A DNA stretch of 36,985 nt, taken from the NCBI RefSeq assembly GCF_006483445.1, contig NZ_PPPT01000192.1, positions 1-36,985 of the forward strand, given 5' to 3'. Position 1 is the first letter of the stretch. Every line of letters starts with the position of its first letter. Source of the stretch: Bradyrhizobium guangdongense. GTDB taxonomy: Bacteria > Pseudomonadota > Alphaproteobacteria > Rhizobiales > Xanthobacteraceae. Position numbers and translations under genes: made by a program. Positions 30,973 through 36,985 of this stretch are shown here, one piece after another. The notes beneath the pieces were generated by a model. It did not search any database. It was not told where the DNA came from and saw only the letters and a program-made list of their open reading frames with translations.

Positions 30973-31049
30973 AGTTGTTCAAAGGCGTTTGTTGAGTGCC
31001 GCGAATGCGGCCGACCTGACGCCCGGAGCGGCGACTATGGGGAACTGGC

Positions 31050-31751
<702 letters not shown>

Positions 31752-31797
31752 AGCCATTCTGTCGCGAGTTCCAAAGGGGCTCGCTCCTCCCGACTGG

Positions 31798-31829
31798 ACC
31801 CCGCCGCAAACGGCGGGGTTCTCGTTTTT
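31798..31829 (+). terminator. Terminator after ctrA
   Basis: An 8-base stem CCCCGCCG / CGGCGGGG with a CAAA loop (31799-31818) is followed by TTCTCGTTTTT. It lies 47 bases past the ctrA stop, a standard intrinsic terminator. Confidence 0.9.
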
Positions 31830-31906
31830 GGGGCCTGGTTCGAAGCCTTAAGACTTGAACCGCTATCCTCCCGAGCCCGACCAATGGTCGCCGGCAAGGG
31901 GGTACG

Positions 31907-32311
31907 ATGATTCTGCAATCGCTCGCGGGGCTGCCCGCCTTTCTGGTCTATTTCTGCACCGGGCTGGTCGCGATCGTAGCGTATCTGTTCGTCTACACCC
32001 GCATCACGCCGCACAACGAGTTCCAGCTCATCCGCGACAACGATCCGGCCGCCGCCATCGCGCTTGGCCTGAGCCTGCTCGGCTTCGTGGCGCCGCTGGT
32101 CAGCGCCATCGCGCATTCCGCCAACGTGTTGGACTGCCTGATCTGGGCATTCATCGCACTGATCGTCCAGGTCATCGTGTTCTATCTGGTGCGCGTCCCG
32201 GTGCCGAACCTGTCGGAGCGGATCGCCGCCGGCGAGCTTGCGCCGGCGATCTGGCTGGGGCTGGCCTCGCTCGCCGCGGGCCTCCTCAACGCCGCCTGCA
32301 TGATCTACTGA
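31907..32311 (+). CDS. DUF350 inner-membrane protein (YjfL-like)
   Basis: A 134-residue protein with four predicted membrane spans (about 11-31, 48-68, 76-96 and 111-131). The loop TRITPHNEFQLIRDNDPAAA and the segment LGLSLLGFVAPLVSAIAHSA are typical of DUF350, the E. coli YjfL family. GGGGGT precedes the ATG. Function is unknown. In E. coli and others a DUF350 gene sits beside DUF1190 (YjfM) and glutathionylspermidine-synthase-like (YjfC) genes; the same partners follow here, the next ATG one base past this stop. Confidence 0.88.
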   Translation: MILQSLAGLPAFLVYFCTGLVAIVAYLFVYTRITPHNEFQLIRDNDPAAAIALGLSLLGFVAPLVSAIAHSANVLDCLIWAFIALIVQVIVFYLVRVPVPNLSERIAAGELAPAIWLGLASLAAGLLNAACMIY

Positions 32312-32312
32312 C

Positions 32313-32711
32313 ATGACCGAGAAGCCCTCCAGCAAGGATTTTGGCAAGCGGCGGCCGCGGCTGCCCGCACCGCTGCAGCTGCCGCAGCAAGAGCCGACCA
32401 AGCGCTCCGGCCACGTTGCGCTGCTGGTGATGGGCACGATCGCGGTCGGCTCCACGGCTTTCATGCTGATGCCGAGCCAGAACTGCGACCCGCCCGCGCC
32501 CGGCATGGCGGCGCAGTCCTCGACCAACTGCTCGACGCGCAGTTCGTCCGGCAGCGGTGGCTCCTCGCACTGGTCGTCGCGCTCGAGCTACTTCAGCGGC
32601 GACTCCTCGAGCCATTCCTCGTCCGGCTCATCGGACGGCGGCTCTGGCGGCGTGACGCGCGGTGGCTTCGGCTCGTTTGCGCATGGCTTTGGCTTCTCCG
32701 GCGGCGGCTGA
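32313..32711 (+). CDS. Ser/Gly-rich YjfM/YgiB-like (DUF1190-like) protein
   Basis: A 132-residue protein. A basic N-terminus (KDFGKRRPRLP) precedes a hydrophobic segment VALLVMGTIAVGSTAFMLM (35-53), then NCDPPAPG and Cys73, a Ser-rich stretch (73-110), and a C-terminus with VTRGGFG (114-120) and Gly/Phe repeats. E. coli YgiB and YjfM, as I recall them, also end in Ser/Gly-rich tails with V-T/S-R-G-G-F/Y-G, so I place it in the DUF1190 group although the Cys-rich middle is much shorter. The start is one base after the DUF350 stop, implying coupling. It may be an anchored substrate of the ATP-grasp enzyme at 33034. Confidence 0.65.
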   Translation: MTEKPSSKDFGKRRPRLPAPLQLPQQEPTKRSGHVALLVMGTIAVGSTAFMLMPSQNCDPPAPGMAAQSSTNCSTRSSSGSGGSSHWSSRSSYFSGDSSSHSSSGSSDGGSGGVTRGGFGSFAHGFGFSGGG

Positions 32712-32721
32712 GGCGCGAAGC

Positions 32722-32733
32722 CGTGAATTCACG
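32722..32733. promoter_or_regulatory. Palindrome CGTGAATTCACG
   Basis: A perfect 12-base palindrome lies in the 67-base gap between the two small genes of the cassette. The sequence TGAATTCACGC continues into AGCTC here; at 22327 the same 11 bases continue into GGCTC. Role unknown. Confidence 0.3.
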
Positions 32734-32778
32734 CAGCTCGCCCTGTCTGCTTAAGTGGCGCCAAGGAGGAGACGCCGC

Positions 32779-33030
32779 ATGAAACGCTCACGAAGGGTCC
32801 TGCTCACCATGATGGGCAGTGCCGCGGTCAGCGCGGTCTCGATGGGAATGGTCCGCCGCCCCTATGACTGCGGACCCGGCATGACGGCCGTTCCCGGCAT
32901 CGACGGCAGACCCTATTGCCGTCCGACCTATGGCGGCTTCGGCGGCACGCTGCATCGCTTTCACGGACATGGCGGCCAGGGTCATGGCGGGCATGGACAT
33001 GGCGGCCACGGCCACGGTGGCGGCGGGTAA
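32779..33030 (+). CDS. Small Gly/His-repeat protein, possible modification substrate
   Basis: An 83-residue protein with a basic start and a hydrophobic signal-like segment (VLLTMMGSAAVSAVSMGM, 7-24). Two cysteines (Cys31, Cys47) flank a short loop in the mature part, then YGGFGG (51-56), then a His-Gly tail with units GHGG and HGHGG to the end (62-83). The ATG at 32779 has AAGGAGGAG upstream; an in-frame GTG eight codons earlier has none. I recognise no family. The tail could bind metal. It lies 3 bases before the ATP-grasp gene start and shares GGFG with the protein at 32313. Confidence 0.65.
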   Translation: MKRSRRVLLTMMGSAAVSAVSMGMVRRPYDCGPGMTAVPGIDGRPYCRPTYGGFGGTLHRFHGHGGQGHGGHGHGGHGHGGGG

Positions 33031-33033
33031 CTC

Positions 33034-34194
33034 ATGCGGCGCATCACCTGTCCCGAGCGCGATGACTGGCAGCAAACCGCCGAGCAATGCGGCTTCGACT
33101 TCCACACCATCGACGGCGAACGCTACTGGGACGAGCGCGCCTATTACGCCTTCACGCTGGACGAGATCGAGCGCAGCATCGAGACGCCGACCGGCGAGAT
33201 CGATGCGATGTGCGTCGAACTCGCCGGTCGCATCGTGAGGGACGAGCGCTCTCTGCAACGATTGAAAATCCCTGACACATTCTGGAGTCTGATCGTCGAG
33301 AGCTGGGAGCGCGACGATCGCAGTCTCTACGGACGCCTCGACCTGAAATTCGACGGCAACGGTCCCGCAAAGCTGCTCGAATACAACGCCGACACGCCGA
33401 CCTCGATCTTCGAGGCCGCGGTGTTTCAATGGACCTGGCTGGAGCAAGCGATCGAGCGCCGCATCATCCCTGCACGCGCCGACCAGTTCAACTCGATCCA
33501 CGAGCGATTGATCGAGGCCTGGAAGGAGATTGCGCCCGGCGCGCATCTGCACCTCACCGGCACCACCGGCAATGAGGAGGATGCCGGCACGCTCGCCTAT
33601 CTCGAGGACACCGCGCGGCAGGCGGGACTTTCGACGACGCTGCTCGACATCGAGGACATCGGCTGGCGCGACGATGGCGGCGGTTTCGTCGATCTCGACG
33701 ATCGCGACATGACGCGCGTGTTCAAGCTCTATCCCTGGGAGTGGATGTTTCACGACGCCTTCGGCGCCAAGCTCAGCACGGCGCCGACGCGCTGGATCGA
33801 GCCACCATGGAAGGCCGTGCTCTCCAACAAGGGCATTTTGCCGCTGCTCTGGGAGGCATTCACCAATCATCCAAATCTGCTGCCGGCCTTCTTCGAGGAC
33901 GATCCGCGCGCAGCCGAACTCGGCAGCTCCTATGTGCGCAAGCCTCTATTGTCGCGCGAGGGCGCCAATGTGACGCTGGTCTCGGGCGGCCACTCGCTCG
34001 ATGAGCACGCCGGCCCCTACGGCGCCGAAGGCTTTGTGCGCCAGGCCCTGTCGCCGCTGCCGAACTTTTCCGGCAACTATGCGGTGGTGGGAAGCTGGCT
34101 GGTGAACCACGAGCCGTGCGGACTCTCGATCCGCGAGGACGAAAGTCCGATCACCGGCAACGGCTCGCGCTTCTTGCCGCACGCGATTTTGTGA
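33034..34194 (+). CDS. Glutathionylspermidine synthase-like ATP-grasp ligase (YjfC/YgiC-like)
   Basis: A 386-residue cytoplasmic enzyme of the GSP-synthase ATP-grasp family. Visible are FDGNGPAKLLEYNADTPTS (about 106-124), PWEWMFHDAFG, WKAVLSNKGILPLLWEAF, and the ATP-contact stretch YVRKPLLSREGANV (300-313). Length matches YjfC and YgiC, not the bifunctional E. coli Gsp, since the amidase half is absent. The family forms amide bonds between a carboxylate and an amine; for YjfC/YgiC the substrate is unknown. It is the last gene of the cassette with DUF350 and two small Gly-rich proteins, which suggests that one of those is its substrate or partner. Inference only. Confidence 0.88.
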   Translation: MRRITCPERDDWQQTAEQCGFDFHTIDGERYWDERAYYAFTLDEIERSIETPTGEIDAMCVELAGRIVRDERSLQRLKIPDTFWSLIVESWERDDRSLYGRLDLKFDGNGPAKLLEYNADTPTSIFEAAVFQWTWLEQAIERRIIPARADQFNSIHERLIEAWKEIAPGAHLHLTGTTGNEEDAGTLAYLEDTARQAGLSTTLLDIEDIGWRDDGGGFVDLDDRDMTRVFKLYPWEWMFHDAFGAKLSTAPTRWIEPPWKAVLSNKGILPLLWEAFTNHPNLLPAFFEDDPRAAELGSSYVRKPLLSREGANVTLVSGGHSLDEHAGPYGAEGFVRQALSPLPNFSGNYAVVGSWLVNHEPCGLSIREDESPITGNGSRFLPHAIL

Positions 34195-34206
34195 GGATGA
34201 TTCTTC

Positions 34207-34363
34207 TTTCCCTCTCCCCTTGTGGGAGAGGGTGGCTCGCCGCGATAGCGGCGAGACGGGTGAGGGGTCTCTCTCCGCGATTGACCACTCGTGCATGAAC
34301 TCGGTGAAGCAACCCCTCATCCGGCGCTGCGCGCCACCTTCTCCCACAAGGGGAGAAGGAAGA
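34207..34363. repeat. Palindromic intergenic repeat, CTCCCCTTGTGGGAGAGGG family
   Basis: The left end carries CTCTCCCCTTGTGGGAGAGG (34212-34231) and the right end its imperfect inverted copy CCTTCTCCCACAAGGGGAG (34337-34355). Between them is an inner hairpin CTCGCCGC-GATA-GCGGCGAG and GGGTGAGGGGT with a partner ACCCCTCAT. It lies between the convergent ATP-grasp and cheR genes. It is the third repeat family in this window, again typical for Bradyrhizobium. Confidence 0.85.
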
Positions 34364-34369
34364 AAGCAC

Positions 34370-35242
34370 TCACCTCGCCGCGGCGACCTTCATGCCCGAG
34401 AATAGCGGCGCGCCGGCGGGCCGTGCACCGCGGACCGGGTTGATCTGGTAGAGGCCGCGGCGGTCGGCGACGGGACGGAAGGCATCGGTGATGCCGACGA
34501 CGGATTCGGCCGCACCGAGCAGCAGCGTGCCGTCCGCTTCCAGACACTTCGCCATGCGTTCGAAGATCACGCCCTTGGTGTCCTGGTCGAAATAGATCAG
34601 GACGTTGCGGCAGAAGATGACGTCGAAGCTACCGAGATGGGAGAAATCCTGCAGCAGGTTGAGCTGACGGAACTGCACCATCGAGCGGACGTCGGGATTG
34701 AGCTGCCAGATCTCGCCGGACTGCGTAAAGTATTTCACCAGCAGTTGGATCGGCAGGCCGCGCTGCACCTCGAACTGGCTGTAGATGCCGGCCTTGGATT
34801 TTTCCAGCACCTCCTGCGAGAGATCGGTGGCGACGATCTCGATGCGCCAGCCGGCGAGAGACGCAGCCTTCTCCTTCAGGCACATCGCGATCGAATAAGG
34901 CTCCTGCCCGGTCGACGACGCCGCCGACCAGATTCGCAGCGATTTGCGCGCGGCGCGCGCCTGGATCAGTCCGGGCAGAATCGTGTCGCGCAGATGATCG
35001 AACGGGACCTTGTCGCGGAAGAAGAAGGTCTCGTTGGTGGTCATCGCCTCGACCACGTCGGTCGTGAGCTTGCCGTCGCCGCCCTTGATCTTCTGTACGA
35101 GGTCGGGGATGCCGCCGAGCCCCGCCTTGCGGGCAAGCGGCAGCAAGCGGCTCTCGACGAGATATTGCTTGTCGGCGGAGAGATCGAGACCGGAGCGCTC
35201 TTTCAGGAACTTACGCAAAAACTCATAGTCCAACGGCGTCAC
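34370..35242 (-). CDS. cheR: Chemotaxis protein methyltransferase CheR
   Basis: A 290-residue S-adenosylmethionine-dependent methyltransferase that methylates glutamates of chemoreceptors. The N-terminal helical domain includes the CheR-specific NETFFFR (70-76). The SAM-binding motif is LRIWSAASSTGQEPYSIAM (102-120). FDVIFCRNVLIYFDQDTK is motif post-I. No TPR or pentapeptide-binding extension is seen. Its ATG overlaps the cheB stop by 4 bases, so the pair is translationally coupled. It is the last che gene; a palindromic repeat follows. Confidence 0.96.
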   Translation of the reverse strand: MTPLDYEFLRKFLKERSGLDLSADKQYLVESRLLPLARKAGLGGIPDLVQKIKGGDGKLTTDVVEAMTTNETFFFRDKVPFDHLRDTILPGLIQARAARKSLRIWSAASSTGQEPYSIAMCLKEKAASLAGWRIEIVATDLSQEVLEKSKAGIYSQFEVQRGLPIQLLVKYFTQSGEIWQLNPDVRSMVQFRQLNLLQDFSHLGSFDVIFCRNVLIYFDQDTKGVIFERMAKCLEADGTLLLGAAESVVGITDAFRPVADRRGLYQINPVRGARPAGAPLFSGMKVAAAR

Positions 35243-36426
35243 GAACGATCTCCCGCAAACAGGCGATTGACTTTGGATCCGATCTGATTGAGCGGAAGGA
35301 TCGCAGCACAGATACCGGCATTGGCGGCGGCGCCCGGCATGCCCCAGACGACGCTGGTGGCTTCGTCCTGCGCGATCACGCTGCCGCCGGCGGCAACGAT
35401 GTCCTTGCCGCCACGCATGCCGTCCGAGCCCATGCCGGTGAGAATCACGGCCAGAATGCCGCCGTGCCAGATGTCGATGGCCGAGGTGAAGAGCGGATCG
35501 ACCGCGGGCTTGCAGAAGTTGACGGCGGGGCCGTCATCGAGCGCGATCGCAACGTCGGCGCCGGAGCGCACCACGCGCATATGCTTGCCGCCGGGCGCGA
35601 GATAGATGTGGCCGGGCTTCACGGCTTCGCCGTCGATGCCTTCATGCGCGGGACGGCGGCTCGAACGCGCCAGATGCTCGGCGAGAATCGTGGTGAAGGT
35701 CGGCGGCATGTGCTGGGTGATCAGCACCGGGAAACGATCGATGACAGGACCGAGCTCGGTCACCAGCGTCATCAACGCCTGTGGGCCACCGGTCGAGGAG
35801 CCGATCAGCAGCACCTTCGGCGCCTGCGCCGAGAACGAGCGCTTGACCAGCGACAGCGGCGAGGCCGCCGGTGCGACAGGTGCCGGCGCAGCCGAGCGCG
35901 CGGCGGGCTCGCGTGCAACCGGCACCGGGCTCGCAGGAGCCAGCGGCGGGCTGGAGACCGCCGGCTTCCTGCGGAGCCGCGCACCGAGATGGCGGATCTT
36001 CTGGATCAGATCGTGGTGAAAGATGTCGGCGGCCGAGGTCTCGCGCGTCGATTCCGGCTTCGGAATGTAGTCGGCGGCACCGAGCGAGAGTGCCTTGAAG
36101 CTGATCTCCGCATTGCGGCGGGTCAGCGTGGACGCCATGATGATGACGAGGTCGCGCTTCTTGGCGAGGAGCTGCGGCAATGCCGAGATGCCGTCGAGCT
36201 CGGGCATTTCGATGTCGAGCACGGCGACATCGGGGTTGATGCGTTCGAGCTGGTTGACCGCTTCGAGCCCGGTACGCAAGGAAGCCACGACCTCCATGTC
36301 ATGCTCGGCGCCGATCCAGCGCGAGATCAGGCCGCGGATGACGACGCTGTCATCGACGACCATGACGCGCAGCGGCCCTTCACGCGACGGGCTCACCGAC
36401 GAACTCCCTGCAAACGCAACACTCAT
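35239..36426 (-). CDS. cheB: Chemotaxis protein-glutamate methylesterase CheB
   Basis: A 395-residue response-regulator methylesterase/deamidase. The receiver domain (about 19-137) has phospho-acceptor Asp71 in VAVLDIEMPELDG. An Ala/Pro-rich linker (about 155-190) is longer than in E. coli CheB. The esterase domain has the triad Ser211 (GSSTGG), His239 (ITQHMPPTFT) and Asp335 (GMGSDGM). It removes methyl groups placed by CheR. Length exceeds the E. coli form by about 45 residues due to an N-terminal extension and linker. It lies in the order cheW-cheY-cheB-cheR. Confidence 0.96.
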   Translation of the reverse strand: MSVAFAGSSSVSPSREGPLRVMVVDDSVVIRGLISRWIGAEHDMEVVASLRTGLEAVNQLERINPDVAVLDIEMPELDGISALPQLLAKKRDLVIIMASTLTRRNAEISFKALSLGAADYIPKPESTRETSAADIFHHDLIQKIRHLGARLRRKPAVSSPPLAPASPVPVAREPAARSAAPAPVAPAASPLSLVKRSFSAQAPKVLLIGSSTGGPQALMTLVTELGPVIDRFPVLITQHMPPTFTTILAEHLARSSRRPAHEGIDGEAVKPGHIYLAPGGKHMRVVRSGADVAIALDDGPAVNFCKPAVDPLFTSAIDIWHGGILAVILTGMGSDGMRGGKDIVAAGGSVIAQDEATSVVWGMPGAAANAGICAAILPLNQIGSKVNRLFAGDRS

Positions 36427-36504
36427 TACTCACCAAACTGCGACTGAAACGGCTACTGGAAACGAACGCCGAAGACCGTTCAGCCTCCGGAGTGGAGCGC
36501 GAAC

Positions 36505-36870
36505 CTAAATCAGTCCCACTTCCTGGAACTTCGCCGTCACGATGTCCTTGTCGAACGGCTTCATGATGTACTCGTTGGCACCCGCATGCAGCGCGCGCGC
36601 GATGTGGGCGACGTCGTTCTCGGTGGTGCAGAACACCACCTTCGGCTGGTCGCCGCCGGGCATGCGGCGCAGATGGCCGAGGAATTCATAGCCGTCCATG
36701 ATCGGCATGTTCCAGTCGAGCAGCACCGCATCGGGTAGACCGCGCTTGCAGGCTTCCAGAGCCTTTTCGCCATCCTCGGCTTCGAGGATCTGGAAATCCA
36801 GGCCTTCCAGGATCCGGCGCGCAACCTTGCGGATGACGCTGGAATCATCGACGACGAGACAAGTTCTCAT
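36505..36870 (-). CDS. cheY: Chemotaxis response regulator CheY
   Basis: A 121-residue stand-alone receiver. Acidic pair Asp8/Asp9 (VVDDS), phospho-acceptor Asp52 (LLDWNMP), Thr82/Thr83 (FCTTEND) and Lys104 (IMKPF) are all in place. When phosphorylated by CheA it should bind the flagellar switch or act as a phosphate sink. AGAGG precedes the ATG. Sequence details (ANEYIMKPFDKD) fit the CheY found in alphaproteobacterial cheA-W-Y-B-R operons. It lies 78 bases upstream of cheB. Confidence 0.94.
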   Translation of the reverse strand: MRTCLVVDDSSVIRKVARRILEGLDFQILEAEDGEKALEACKRGLPDAVLLDWNMPIMDGYEFLGHLRRMPGGDQPKVVFCTTENDVAHIARALHAGANEYIMKPFDKDIVTAKFQEVGLI

Positions 36871-36942
36871 GTGAGCCTCTATTTCCTATCCCGAACGGGA
36901 CACTTCCAAATTGCGAACCGGTCGTTGCCGACCGTCGTCTGC

Positions 36943-36985
36943 TCAAGCCGCCATCATCTCCGGCGCGAGCTCGAGGACGCGATCG
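36943..36985 (-). CDS. cheW: Probable CheW, C-terminal fragment
   Basis: Only the last 13 codons and stop are inside the window: DRVLELAPEMMAA. This matches a CheW-like C-terminus, in which D-x-x-R/L-V-L follows the last strand, and the place upstream of cheY is where cheW lies in many alphaproteobacterial che operons. CheW joins receptors to CheA. Frame and stop are certain; the name rests on position and a short tail. Confidence 0.55.
   Translation of the reverse strand, partial: DRVLELAPEMMAA

Overview
The window reads as an intergenic-poor stretch of a high-GC alphaproteobacterial chromosome, most likely Bradyrhizobium or a close relative. The reasons are a canonical CtrA cell-cycle regulator next to fliI-fliJ, the che gene order, NGG/GGAG-type ribosome sites, and three different long palindromic intergenic repeats of the kind scattered through Bradyrhizobium genomes. 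The species assignment is inference; no rRNA or tRNA gene was seen.

Left part (1-6.5 kb): an amino-acid ABC transporter operon on the minus strand (binding protein, permease, ATPase, then the start of a probable FAD oxidoreductase) is divergent from an XRE-cupin regulator with a twin operator between them. dadA and an omega-amino-acid:pyruvate-type aminotransferase follow, the latter divergent from a second XRE-cupin regulator. Together this looks like uptake and oxidative or transaminating catabolism of amino acids or amines.

6.5-13.3 kb: a three-gene molybdenum hydroxylase operon (PaoABC-like aldehyde oxidoreductase) is divergent from a TetR regulator with a clear dyad operator. Next come a LysR regulator divergent from a secreted cupin protein, a DUF4864 protein, and a small membrane-protein gene that appears broken by one base. 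An MFS transporter follows on the minus strand.

14.9-19.3 kb: a copper-handling operon on the plus strand (His-rich exported protein, small lipoprotein, TolC-like outer-membrane factor, two-domain multicopper oxidase with Met-rich tail, cupredoxin, CusF-like protein). It should oxidise, bind and move periplasmic copper.

19.5-28.6 kb: flhA behind a CtrA-type box; a small single-span protein with a complex upstream region; a frameshifted ABC substrate-binding-protein gene; an NDH-2-like flavoprotein; an exported FGE/SUMF1-fold protein; an AraC regulator; and an ECF sigma/anti-sigma pair.

28.8-37 kb: fliJ and fliI (minus) diverge from ctrA (plus) across a 390-base control region with CtrA-like, GANTC and dyad elements. 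Next is a four-gene cassette resembling E. coli yjfL-yjfM-yjfC: a DUF350 membrane protein, two tiny Gly-rich proteins sharing a GGFG motif, and a glutathionylspermidine-synthase-like ATP-grasp ligase. This is the best candidate for an undescribed system, a peptide-modifying or surface pathway. The window ends in the chemotaxis operon cheW-cheY-cheB-cheR on the minus strand, with cheW cut by the edge.
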